Shown here: positions 25,577-33,143 of the stretch, one piece after another
Layout of the letters: every line of letters starts with the position of its first letter
How positions within the stretch are numbered: position 1 is the first letter of the stretch
Source: Bacillota bacterium
Lineage (GTDB): Bacteria > Bacillota > Clostridia > Peptostreptococcales > Anaerovoracaceae
Direction: 5' to 3'
Length of the DNA stretch: 64,000 nt
NCBI GenBank assembly: GCA_017557505.1
Contig: JAFYYP010000053.1
Span: forward strand, 1 to 64,000
Notes under the pieces: generated by a model
What the model was told of the DNA's origin: nothing
Database searches by the model: none
The model's input: only the letters and a program-made list of their open reading frames with translations
Position numbers and translations under genes: made by a program

Positions 25577-27103
25577 TTATTTCGCTGAGGGAACCACGGG
25601 ATCCGCAGTCGTCTGAATGGTGTATGTGCCTGAAATGTCCGCGTTCAATGCCGCAGTATCTTTACCGTAGCCGCACGTGATCCCGTAAAGTGACGTGCTA
25701 TTTGCACCGAAGGCATACGTTCCCTTTTTATTGCCCCACCAGGTATCGATCGACAGCTTTGACTTCGTGACGCTCTCCCATGTGCCAGTCTTCGCGTTTC
25801 TCACATAAATGTTCCTGTATTCGAAGGTCCTAACCATATTAGCTGTCTCGTAATCGTAATTCTCCATGAACTGGCTCATGGCACCGATGAAGCAGGAATT
25901 TTCAAGACCTGTGTCGAACGTACAGGCTTTCGTCCATCTATTGTCGCTGAGGTCCTGGAACCATTGCTCTACGAAAGTATGACCGCTCGCAGCATCGTTA
26001 TAGCAGGTAAGATACATGCGGTACCACTTCCCGGGCTCCCAGTGGTAATCGGCGATGTAGTTCGTTCCCTCGCCTTCACCCGTAAAGGTATTCGTATGAT
26101 CCGTTGCCGGATAGACCCTCTTTGCATTGACCTTGTGACTGGTTCCCGCAGAATCTTTATAGGTGATCTCCCAGAAAGACATAATCGACTGCGGTCCGGA
26201 AGGATTCTGCTGCAATCCGGCATACGCTCCTCCCCCGTCGGTAATGGTACCGTTCGCTGCCAGAGAACTTGTATCCATCGTCCAGTTGCACAGCGCCCAG
26301 TACGTTCCCTTCGGCGCCTGATCTGCCTTGAAATCGATCAGGAACCCGGTATATCTTCCGCTTTGGTTCGATAGAACTGGATCGGAGTAGATGTTATGCG
26401 CCATCAGTCCGTTTGGATTCGATTCGGACGGTACAGGATCCGGATAATTCAGGACTTTCTTCCAATTGACCTCAACCGTCGGCTTCACCGACTTGAGAAC
26501 GTTCCCTGATAGTCCGTCGACCAACTTTCCACCGTCCTTTTTAGCAGCAAACAACGCGTTGTACGAAACGATGACGACGTCACCTCTGAGGAATGATTCA
26601 TTATTCGCCTTACGGTATTCTCCTGCTGTGATGCCGAGGGTGTCGGCAAATTTCCAGGACTCATTCCACGTAAAATCGCTTCCGTTCCTGTAACCGAGTG
26701 CACCTAAAAGGAACGTTATATACTGTGCCGCGCTGACCCGGTCATTCGCACCGAACTTTGTCGCGGAAATACCGGACGTCAATCCGTTTGTATAGGCATA
26801 CCCCACATAAGGTTTTGCCCAATCGGCGACATCGGTAAAAGGCGTGACCCATTCACCGGATCTGGCCTCATCAGACTTGCCGAGCAGCGCGACCAGCAGC
26901 GCGATGGCTTCCTGCCGGCTGAGAGGCTTCTCCAGAGCATAGATCGGTTTTCCGGCGTCATCTGTTCCGGTGCCGCTGAAAAGCCCCAATTCGTGAAGAG
27001 CATCTGCTGCGGCAAGAGATCTCGCCAGATCTGCAGCAAAGACGGAAACACTGCAGAAAAAAATAAGAACGATCGAAAGGATCAAGGCAAATATACGTTT
27101 CAT
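25577..27103 (-). CDS. secreted SLH and DUF3472 domain protein
   Basis: Exported wall-bound protein. ATG 27103 (508 aa) has AAAGGACC five bases upstream and begins a signal peptide (KRIFALILSIVLIFFCSVSVFAA). SLH-type modules occupy about residues 25-185 (LSRQEAIALLVALLG, FTDVADWAKPYVGYAY, ANDRVSAAQYITFLL). The C-terminal half (about 215-490) fits DUF3472, a lectin-like beta-sandwich: WEPGKWYRMYLTCYN, WFQD, SFMEN-like SQFMENYDYETANMVR and YRNIYVRNAKTGTW are its hallmarks. The ligand is probably a glycan (inference from fold). Convergent with the HTH gene. Confidence 0.8.
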   Translation of the reverse strand: MKRIFALILSIVLIFFCSVSVFAADLARSLAAADALHELGLFSGTGTDDAGKPIYALEKPLSRQEAIALLVALLGKSDEARSGEWVTPFTDVADWAKPYVGYAYTNGLTSGISATKFGANDRVSAAQYITFLLGALGYRNGSDFTWNESWKFADTLGITAGEYRKANNESFLRGDVVIVSYNALFAAKKDGGKLVDGLSGNVLKSVKPTVEVNWKKVLNYPDPVPSESNPNGLMAHNIYSDPVLSNQSGRYTGFLIDFKADQAPKGTYWALCNWTMDTSSLAANGTITDGGGAYAGLQQNPSGPQSIMSFWEITYKDSAGTSHKVNAKRVYPATDHTNTFTGEGEGTNYIADYHWEPGKWYRMYLTCYNDAASGHTFVEQWFQDLSDNRWTKACTFDTGLENSCFIGAMSQFMENYDYETANMVRTFEYRNIYVRNAKTGTWESVTKSKLSIDTWWGNKKGTYAFGANSTSLYGITCGYGKDTAALNADISGTYTIQTTADPVVPSAK

Positions 27104-27120
27104 AAATGGTCCTTTAAACA

Positions 27121-27726
27121 CTATTCATCAGAGAGTTTCATCCAGTACGGCAGCTCGGGCACTTCGTTCGGGCCGAGCGGCACCTTGACGTCAGTGCGCT
27201 TTTCGTCGTACAGCTCTTTGTGCCAGCGCATGATGTATGCCGGATCGTACGGCTCGCCGCCTGCCAGCATGGCCTGCCAGCGCATGCCGCAGGTCGCCAT
27301 CTCGTAGGCGGGCACGAAACCGTTGCGCTCATAGAACGCGATGCGCCTCCTGCGGATCGTATTCTCTTCTTCGGAGGCATCTGCAACGGGCATCTCCGAT
27401 TCGAGCACGAGCGGCCTGCCCTGCTCTTTCAGCCAGCCCAGCATCCTGGCGCCCCAGCCACCGTTGCGAAGGGCCCCTGTGACCCCCAGATAATCCAGCA
27501 GCACCAAAGGAATGCCGGGCCGCTTCCACAGGCAGGCAAAGCCGGCGGGAAGGCTCTGCGGGTCATCCGGGAACAGGCCCCAGATCTCGTAGCGGTCTTC
27601 TTTCAGCAGCCGTTCGACGTCATCGCGCGGCTTGATCTCATTCGGAGCAAATCCTTCCGGCAGCAGGTACGCATACCAGTAGTCGCGCTCTTTCTCATCC
27701 ATCAGCCGGAACACAGCCTTGTCCAT
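27121..27726 (-). CDS. GNAT-like acetyltransferase
   Basis: A 201-aa protein with the GNAT pattern: a beta-strand GFACLWKR, LLDYLGVTGALRNGGWGARML around the acetyl-CoA loop (here NGGWGAR rather than RGxGxG) and RRIAFYERNGFVPAYEM at the C-terminal beta-alpha unit. The substrate is unknown. It lies 9 bp after the upstream 226-aa gene, so the two may be co-transcribed. Confidence 0.75.
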   Translation of the reverse strand: MDKAVFRLMDEKERDYWYAYLLPEGFAPNEIKPRDDVERLLKEDRYEIWGLFPDDPQSLPAGFACLWKRPGIPLVLLDYLGVTGALRNGGWGARMLGWLKEQGRPLVLESEMPVADASEEENTIRRRRIAFYERNGFVPAYEMATCGMRWQAMLAGGEPYDPAYIMRWHKELYDEKRTDVKVPLGPNEVPELPYWMKLSDE

Positions 27727-27735
27727 GCGTCCCTC

Positions 27736-28416
27736 CTACTGCAGGTGCCACGTTTCGCCGTTGGGCATCACCATGACGTCGCCCGGCAGCACTTCCAGGA
27801 TATTACCTTCCAGATCACGGACGACGGTCTCTTCCCAGTAGCGGTAATCTTCTCCGTCGCCCTCTTCGTGCCACTTGTTGAAAAACAGACGGTTTCCGTC
27901 GCGCAGGAAGAAACTCTCGTGGCCGTCCATTTCAAAGCTTATCCGCTCAGGCCAATAGATCTCGAACAGCCCTTCGTGACCCTGCCGCCGCAGCGTCAGC
28001 GGGGCGGTATTCAGCCCGAGGTTGTAGCAGTCTTTGATGGAGTCGAGCGGCAGTTCGACAAATACGCCGGTTTCGCACGACGCGCAGTCGAAGCGCAGGA
28101 TCTGCACCAGGTTCTGCGGAAAAACGACGTTCAGGATGTACACGGAGCCGCCCAGATAGACAGGCCTTTCGCAGTAGCTGCCGGCCTTTTTAGGTACGGG
28201 GAAAAAGACCGTCCCGTCCGGGTAGCGGACCAGGCAGAGCGCCCTGCCCTCGATCTCCCTGCCCATCTGAAACAGCTCTTCCGCCTCGTACAGGTCTCCA
28301 TGTTCGTAACCGATTCCGTAATACCATTCGTCCGTGCCGCCCGGCACGGGTTCAATGTATGTGATCCCGCCCGTTTCTATCGTCTTCATTCCGTCTGTCT
28401 TGCCCTTCTGGTTCAT
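27736..28416 (-). CDS. uncharacterised 226-aa protein
   Basis: No family recognised. A soluble, acidic, beta-rich protein with many aromatic residues and no signal peptide; it reads like a cytosolic protein of one or two beta-sandwich or beta-roll domains. A second in-frame ATG at 28389 is possible; neither start has a strong ribosome site. It is followed closely by the GNAT gene and preceded by a terminator, so the pair forms its own unit. Confidence 0.65.
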   Translation of the reverse strand: MNQKGKTDGMKTIETGGITYIEPVPGGTDEWYYGIGYEHGDLYEAEELFQMGREIEGRALCLVRYPDGTVFFPVPKKAGSYCERPVYLGGSVYILNVVFPQNLVQILRFDCASCETGVFVELPLDSIKDCYNLGLNTAPLTLRRQGHEGLFEIYWPERISFEMDGHESFFLRDGNRLFFNKWHEEGDGEDYRYWEETVVRDLEGNILEVLPGDVMVMPNGETWHLQ

Positions 28417-28434
28417 ATTCCGGGGAAAAGAAAA

Positions 28435-28462
28435 CCCCTGCCTCTATCATATCGTGCAGGGG
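28435..28462 (-). terminator. terminator of the TetR-GNAT operon
   Basis: Minus strand CCCCTGC ... GCAGGGG (7-bp stem, 14-base loop) followed by TTTTCTTTT, 18 bp after the GNAT stop at 28480. Confidence 0.75.
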
Positions 28463-28479
28463 CTTTCTTTTTCAAGCCT

Positions 28480-29112
28480 TTAGACCAGCTGGCCGGGCAG
28501 TTTCTTTTTCTCCATGGGCGGGAACAGCGCGTCGAAGTGCTCGAACGCATCCGGGTCTTTTTCCGCCGCAAAGTATCCTTCGGGCGGTCCGTATACGCCC
28601 GTGACCCCGTCCAGGTACCCCGGGATCAGCTCACGGCACAGGAAGAACGACGCGTCCGCTCCCTCCGGCAGATCGTGGTAGCGGATGCCGAAATCGCTCG
28701 CATAGGTGAATCCGCTCTTTCCATAGAAACCGATGTTGCCTTCGAAGCACAGCGCGCCGCAGCCGAGTTCTGCCGCCTTTTCCAGCGAATAGTCGAGCAG
28801 GATCTTGCCGTAGCCCTGCCGCTTCAGGTCGTTTGCGATGCAGATCGGTCCCATGGTGAAGATGGGAACGTCCTTGCCGCCGTCCGCCTTGATGACCGCC
28901 CGCATGAACATGTTCTGCCCGATGATCCGTCCGTCTTTTTCCATGACGAAGTCCAGTTCCCTGACGAACGCAGGGTCATCGCGCAGGCAGTGCAGCACGT
29001 AGTGCTCATAGCAGCCCGGACGGTATACGTTCCAGAACGATTCGCGCACGAGGGTCTCCACCGCACGGTAGTCGTCCGGCATTTCTCTGCGGATCACGAT
29101 GTTATTTTCCAT
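28480..29112 (-). CDS. GNAT N-acetyltransferase in a TetR operon
   Basis: A 210-aa GNAT enzyme: GPICIANDLKRQGYGKILL is the acetyl-CoA loop (QGYGK) and GFYGKSGF the C-terminal signature. The N-terminal part IRREMPDDYRAVETLVRESFW is typical of the YhbS-like group. The start overlaps the TetR gene end by 11 bp, so it is under TetR control. A detoxifying acetylation induced by its substrate is the simplest reading (inference). Confidence 0.85.
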   Translation of the reverse strand: MENNIVIRREMPDDYRAVETLVRESFWNVYRPGCYEHYVLHCLRDDPAFVRELDFVMEKDGRIIGQNMFMRAVIKADGGKDVPIFTMGPICIANDLKRQGYGKILLDYSLEKAAELGCGALCFEGNIGFYGKSGFTYASDFGIRYHDLPEGADASFFLCRELIPGYLDGVTGVYGPPEGYFAAEKDPDAFEHFDALFPPMEKKKLPGQLV

Positions 29113-29725
29113 TCTTCTTACCCCTTTTCTTTTCAGCCGCCAGCTGCTCCGCGGTGCGGTCTAAAAGATCGTCCAGCAGCGCGAGCGCGGCGTTCTTGTT
29201 CCCCGTTCCGTCGTACACGCTGTAAAGAAGGAACATCTGCGCATAAAAACGCACGGCCAGTTCCTTCGGCCGCGGCATGTTCTGCGCCGCGAACAGGTCC
29301 GCCATGTAGCCGACCGGTCCCGAAACAAGGTACTGTTGGTACAGCCTGCCCATCTCCGGGCTGCGGAACTGCTCGAGCGTGAGCATCTTGCGGAAGTTCG
29401 AAGCGAATTCGTCTTCGGTCCAGTAGCGGAACATCGCCTTGCTGAACGCGAGGATGTTCTTTGGGTCAGCCTCCTCATACGCGTCCGGCATCTCCTCGGC
29501 CGTTCCTTCCGGCACGCCGTGTTCCGCCGCCTGTTCGGCATCGCGTTCTTCCATGCAGCGCACGATGCTGTCGAAGATGTCGCGCTTGTTCTGATAGTGC
29601 CTGTACAGCGCGCCTTTCGTGATGCCCAGCGCGCCTGCGATGTCGCTGACCGATACGGCCTCGTAGCCGCCCTTTGCGAACAGCTGCAGCGCGGTGTTCA
29701 GGATCTTTTCTCTGGTGTCTGCCAT
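29102..29725 (-). CDS. TetR family transcriptional repressor
   Basis: A 207-aa repressor starting at ATG 29725 (TGAGGA eight bases upstream; the open frame further up is not coding). The HTH is canonical: ILNTALQLFAKGGYEAVSVSDIAGALGITKGALYRHYQNKRDIF at residues about 8-51. The rest is the ligand-binding helical domain. It precedes and overlaps the GNAT gene. Two palindromes in its own promoter indicate autorepression. Confidence 0.95.
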   Translation of the reverse strand: MADTREKILNTALQLFAKGGYEAVSVSDIAGALGITKGALYRHYQNKRDIFDSIVRCMEERDAEQAAEHGVPEGTAEEMPDAYEEADPKNILAFSKAMFRYWTEDEFASNFRKMLTLEQFRSPEMGRLYQQYLVSGPVGYMADLFAAQNMPRPKELAVRFYAQMFLLYSVYDGTGNKNAALALLDDLLDRTAEQLAAEKKRGKKNGK

Positions 29726-29747
29726 GGTTGTATTCCTCAAATAAAAA

Positions 29748-29797
29748 GTAAACGCCTGTTTACTACAGAGTATAGTAAACGAGCGTTTACTTGTCAA
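29748..29797 (-). promoter_or_regulatory. TetR promoter with two operators
   Basis: On the minus strand TTGACA (29797-29792), 17-bp spacer, TATACT (29774-29769). The spacer is filled by the palindrome GTAAACGAGCGTTTAC (plus-strand 29775-29790). A second copy GTAAACGCCTGTTTAC lies at 29748-29763, 27 bp downstream centre to centre. Binding would block RNA polymerase directly. Confidence 0.85.
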
Positions 29798-29846
29798 GCC
29801 GTACTTGTGCTTTCAGTCGATGACCCGCAGAACAGACCCAGTTCCG

Positions 29847-30104
29847 TCAGCACTCGATCTCCGCTTCGCCAGGGCTTCCCTCTTCGTAAAGAACCCGCAC
29901 GGAAGCGCCTTTTGCAGGAGGTTCGTCCCCTGCGTGGATCCACTTTCTCTTCGTGTATTCCCTGCCGTCAACCGTGTACGACACTTTGATGACGTACGGG
30001 AACGTCGCGCCGTCCAGCGGACCTTTGCGGATGGGCTTTGTATTCACTTTCAGCCACCACTGCTTCGATACGGAAATCACTGTTCCTGTCGTTTCTTTCT
30101 TCAT
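29847..30104 (-). CDS. small beta-rich protein, DUF3592-like
   Basis: An 85-aa protein without signal peptide: TGTVISVSKQWWLKVN, YVIKVSYTVDGREY and GASVRVLYEEGSPGEAEI resemble the extracytoplasmic beta-domain of DUF3592-type proteins but here lack membrane helices. It overlaps the GNAT gene by 4 bp and is the last gene of the long 34.8-29.8 kb cluster. Function unknown. Confidence 0.7.
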   Translation of the reverse strand: MKKETTGTVISVSKQWWLKVNTKPIRKGPLDGATFPYVIKVSYTVDGREYTKRKWIHAGDEPPAKGASVRVLYEEGSPGEAEIEC

Positions 30105-30589
30105 TGCCTTGCCTCTTTCTGCATCCCTTCCGGCAGCTCCATCTCGTGCTCCATCGGAACAAAGCCGTACTTTTCATATAACGGTCTTCCGGCGTCCGTC
30201 GCTTCAAGGGTAATGGCGGTGATCCCGGCCTTTCTGCATTCCTCGACGAGCAAGCCCAGCGTCTTCAGCGCGATGCCGCGCCTTCTGTACGCGGGCTTCG
30301 TGTACATGTTCATGATGTAGGCCTTGCGTCCGGACGGGTCGTGGTACGTCGGCATCACCTGATAGAAGCTGACCCCGCCGGCACCGACGAAGCTGTCCCC
30401 GTCATACACCAAGTACGCAACGTGCGTACCGTCCTGCAGCGCCTTTTCGTAATAGATCCGGGACTGCCCGCGCACCTCTTCCATATCCACGTCGTCCGAG
30501 AGCAGGTTGGCTGCCCGCAGCACTTCGATCCTCGTTTCGGTCAGCACATCGAGATCCTCGAGCGTGCATCTTCTGTACGTCAGGTCCAT
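30101..30589 (-). CDS. GNAT N-acetyltransferase
   Basis: A 162-aa GNAT protein with YIMNMYTKPAYRRRGIALK (acetyl-CoA-binding RRRGIA loop) and LEATDAGRPLYEKYGFVP (final beta-alpha-beta). Lies 4 bp after mutM and overlaps the small downstream gene by 4 bp. Substrate unknown. Confidence 0.88.
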   Translation of the reverse strand: MDLTYRRCTLEDLDVLTETRIEVLRAANLLSDDVDMEEVRGQSRIYYEKALQDGTHVAYLVYDGDSFVGAGGVSFYQVMPTYHDPSGRKAYIMNMYTKPAYRRRGIALKTLGLLVEECRKAGITAITLEATDAGRPLYEKYGFVPMEHEMELPEGMQKEARQ

Positions 30590-30593
30590 GCAT

Positions 30594-31427
30594 CTATCCT
30601 CTTCGTTCTTTCTGGCAGACCGGGCAGAATACGCTGCCCCGTCCTCCGACTGCTATTTTCTCGAGAGTCGCCCCGCATACGGGACAGGGTTCCCCCGCAT
30701 GTCCATACACGCGCAGAAAAGGCGTGTTGCGGTAATCTTTTCCGCCGGTCTTCAGATAATCCTCCTGGGGGATCTGATTCTTTTCCACGTAGAACGCGAT
30801 GATCTGCGGGATCTGCTCTGCGAGCTGCTGCAGCTCTTTTTCTGTCAGTTCGCAGCACGGTGTTTCCGGATGGATCCGGCAGGCGAACAGGATCTCGTCC
30901 GCGTAGATGTTGCCGATGCCCGCGACCACGCTCTGGTCGAGCAGCATCTCCTTGACGGGCCTTCTTCTGTTGCGCTGTTCTGCAAGATAGGCGGCAGTGA
31001 TCCGCGGATCGTCCGGTTCAGGACCGAGTTTATCCATCCCCGTGACACAGTCTTCTTCGCCTTCCGCAAGATACCAGAAGCGTCCGAAGCGGCGCACGTC
31101 GGCATAGCGCATCTCTTTTCCGTCCGGCAGTTCCAGGATCAGATGCGTATGCTTTTCCATGGGATAATCTGCGGGGGTCACCAGCAGCTGGCCCGTCATG
31201 CGCAGGTGAAGCACCAGTCTGCCGCCTTCCGCGAAGGAAAAGAGCAAAAACTTTCCGCGGCGCCCCATGCCGGTAAACGTTCTGCCGGCAAGCGCTGCGC
31301 AGAACTCTTCCGCGGACGGATGGGCGATCACCCCCGCGTTGACGATGCGGACAGCCTCGATGCGCCGGCCGGTGATCTGAGGCTCCGTGACCCTTCTGAC
31401 GGTTTCCACTTCCGGAAGTTCAGGCAT
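30594..31427 (-). CDS. mutM: formamidopyrimidine-DNA glycosylase
   Basis: Base-excision repair enzyme that removes oxidised purines (8-oxoguanine, FapyG) and nicks the strand. The N-terminus PELPEVETVRR gives the catalytic Pro2 and Glu3. The helix-two-turn-helix contains DQSVVAGIGNIYADEILF, and the C-terminal zinc finger is CPVCGATLEKIAVGGRGSVFCPVCQ in pattern (four Cys). The 277-aa length is normal. It lies 18 bp downstream of the phosphotransferase-like gene. Confidence 0.97.
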   Translation of the reverse strand: MPELPEVETVRRVTEPQITGRRIEAVRIVNAGVIAHPSAEEFCAALAGRTFTGMGRRGKFLLFSFAEGGRLVLHLRMTGQLLVTPADYPMEKHTHLILELPDGKEMRYADVRRFGRFWYLAEGEEDCVTGMDKLGPEPDDPRITAAYLAEQRNRRRPVKEMLLDQSVVAGIGNIYADEILFACRIHPETPCCELTEKELQQLAEQIPQIIAFYVEKNQIPQEDYLKTGGKDYRNTPFLRVYGHAGEPCPVCGATLEKIAVGGRGSVFCPVCQKERRG

Positions 31428-31445
31428 TCGTCATTTTCCTTTCTT

Positions 31446-32237
31446 TTACCCGCCTATCATTTCCATCGCCGCGATTGCGCGCAGCATCTCCGGATCTATT
31501 TTATCCCTTCCGTAGGCATCCAGGAACCGGTCTGAATACTTCGTCGTTCCGAGGTTGAAGTTGAGCGTCCAGATGCCCCAGGCGACGTCGATGTGACGGT
31601 CGCCGATGCCGCCGTTGCCGAGATCGATATAGCCGGAAAACTTCCAATTGTCCAGGATGACGTTCGGCAGGCAGTAGTCGCCGTGGAGAAGCACACCCTT
31701 TTGCAGCAGAGGCAATGCTTCTTCCGCGGCCCGTTTCGCCTCTTCGAAAGAGCCGAATTCCCACATGCCCCAGAACAGATCCGGCTCGTAGGCGCGGCTG
31801 TCGAATCCGCGAAGCACAGATTCCGTGTAAGTCCGGATGCGGTCCGGGACGGGGCAATCCTTCGCTTCGGTTTCGTGCAATTCGCGCAGCAGAGTAGCTG
31901 TGGTATCGCAGAGGCGCTTCGGGTCCGCCAGGTACTGCGCATCGGTGCAGTCCTCCCCGGGAACGCGCCCGGTGAGCAGATAATCGCATCCCTCGTGTGT
32001 ACCGTAATACAGCACCTCTGCCGAAAGGTGCAGCGAGTGGAAGTACGCCGTCATCAGGGCTTCCGTCTGCAGCGAACCTTCCGCTGCCTTCTTTAGGAAG
32101 AATCCACCGTCTTTGTCGATATACACGACCCGGGCTTCCTCAGAGCAGCTGCTGTCATAGACCTTAGCGTCCTTCAGATGATCCGCCAGTTCTTCCGACC
32201 ATTCTGCAATATTCAGTTGGACCGGTGTTCGTTTCAT
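31446..32237 (-). CDS. aminoglycoside-phosphotransferase-like kinase
   Basis: A 263-aa APH-fold enzyme: catalytic loop HGDYCLPNVILD and metal motif YIDLGNGGIGDRHID, the closest pattern being APH(3'). Members phosphorylate aminoglycosides or other hydroxylated small molecules in the cytosol. ATG 32237 is chosen over 32252 because its ATG overlaps the TGA of the preceding GNAT remnant (ATGA), a typical coupling. The actual substrate, and whether it confers resistance, cannot be told. Confidence 0.85.
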   Translation of the reverse strand: MKRTPVQLNIAEWSEELADHLKDAKVYDSSCSEEARVVYIDKDGGFFLKKAAEGSLQTEALMTAYFHSLHLSAEVLYYGTHEGCDYLLTGRVPGEDCTDAQYLADPKRLCDTTATLLRELHETEAKDCPVPDRIRTYTESVLRGFDSRAYEPDLFWGMWEFGSFEEAKRAAEEALPLLQKGVLLHGDYCLPNVILDNWKFSGYIDLGNGGIGDRHIDVAWGIWTLNFNLGTTKYSDRFLDAYGRDKIDPEMLRAIAAMEMIGG

Positions 32238-32478
32238 TCGGCGGATTCCCAATCCTTCTTTTCCAGCCTGTACTGCTTAAACCCTTCCTCTTCGCCCAGA
32301 TAGCGGAATCCCAGTTTTTCCAGGATGTGCTGGCTCCTCGCGTTCTTGACGAGCGATTCCGCGAAGATGTGCTCCATGCCCAGTTCATCGAACGCGTACG
32401 CAATGGCGAGCTTCTCCGCCTGCGTTCCCTCGTCATGGGCTGCAATGAAATATCCATTCCGAACTTCTCCTCCATCAT
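32234..32478 (-). pseudogene. GNAT acetyltransferase remnant (C-terminal half)
   Basis: Reading the frame that ends in TGA at 32236-32234 gives GYFIAAHDEGTQAEKLAI, then AYAFDELGMEHIFAESLV, KNARSQHILEKLGFRYLGEE: a clear RimJ/RimL-type GNAT C-terminus of about 75 residues. There is no start codon and the frame runs into the end of the methyltransferase gene, so the N-terminal half has been lost by deletion. The stop still overlaps the next gene's ATG, showing the original operon order. Confidence 0.8.
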
Positions 32479-33143
32479 TTGATCGCGTAGATCCCCATCT
32501 GCATGTAGCTGATCCAGAAGACGTGAACGGCCGAAAAGCCTGTCTTCTTCAGCAGTTCGACGTGCTGCGGCACGGTCAGCGGGAAGTAGTTGACCCCGCA
32601 GCGGGCGTTGTGCGCCAGCGCTTCTTCCGCCGTTTTGCCGCGGCGCTGCTGGTATCTGCCCCAGCGCAGTAATTCCTGCTGTTTGACGGCAGGGTCGTCC
32701 GGAACGACGTTCTCGAAGCAGATGAAAATACCGCCTTTCTTCAAGGCTCGGTATACGTTTTTCACCGCAAGCTCCCGTTCTTCTTCGTGCATGTAATGAT
32801 GCGACTGGATCGCGGTCACGACTTCGAATTCATCTTCGAAACGGATATCCGTCGACTTTTCCAGAACATACTCGATCTCGTACGCCTGCAGCTTTGCCTT
32901 TGCCTGCTCCAGCATCTTTCCGGAAGGATCGACGAGCACGAAGCGGGCCCCGGGAAAGCGCGCAAGGGCCTTTTCCTCGAGCGTTCCCGTGCCGCAGCCC
33001 AGGTCGAGCCAGCGGATCTCGGAAAAGCCGCACTGTGCTGCGACGTCCATCGTCTGATCGTAGAATTCGCTGTAATAGGGTATGGTCTTGTTGATCTCCG
33101 CGTCGTACTTCTGAGCGGAGAGCGGCGTGGTATTATCGTTCAT
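32475..33143 (-). CDS. class I SAM-dependent methyltransferase
   Basis: A 222-aa methyltransferase with SAM motif I WLDLGCGTGTLEEKAL (about 44-59), motif II FVLVDPSGKML and motif IV-like EVVTAIQSHHYM. The substrate is unknown. Its ATG overlaps the upstream fusion gene by 4 bp, and its end abuts the deletion in the GNAT remnant. Confidence 0.9.
   Translation of the reverse strand: MNDNTTPLSAQKYDAEINKTIPYYSEFYDQTMDVAAQCGFSEIRWLDLGCGTGTLEEKALARFPGARFVLVDPSGKMLEQAKAKLQAYEIEYVLEKSTDIRFEDEFEVVTAIQSHHYMHEEERELAVKNVYRALKKGGIFICFENVVPDDPAVKQQELLRWGRYQQRRGKTAEEALAHNARCGVNYFPLTVPQHVELLKKTGFSAVHVFWISYMQMGIYAIK

Noticed and set aside
27220..29382. 720-codon plus-strand open frame
   Set aside because: Runs across three well-supported minus-strand genes and a terminator; a GC shadow.
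32164..32478. 104-codon Arg/Ser-rich frame
   Set aside because: It is the wrong frame of the GNAT remnant.
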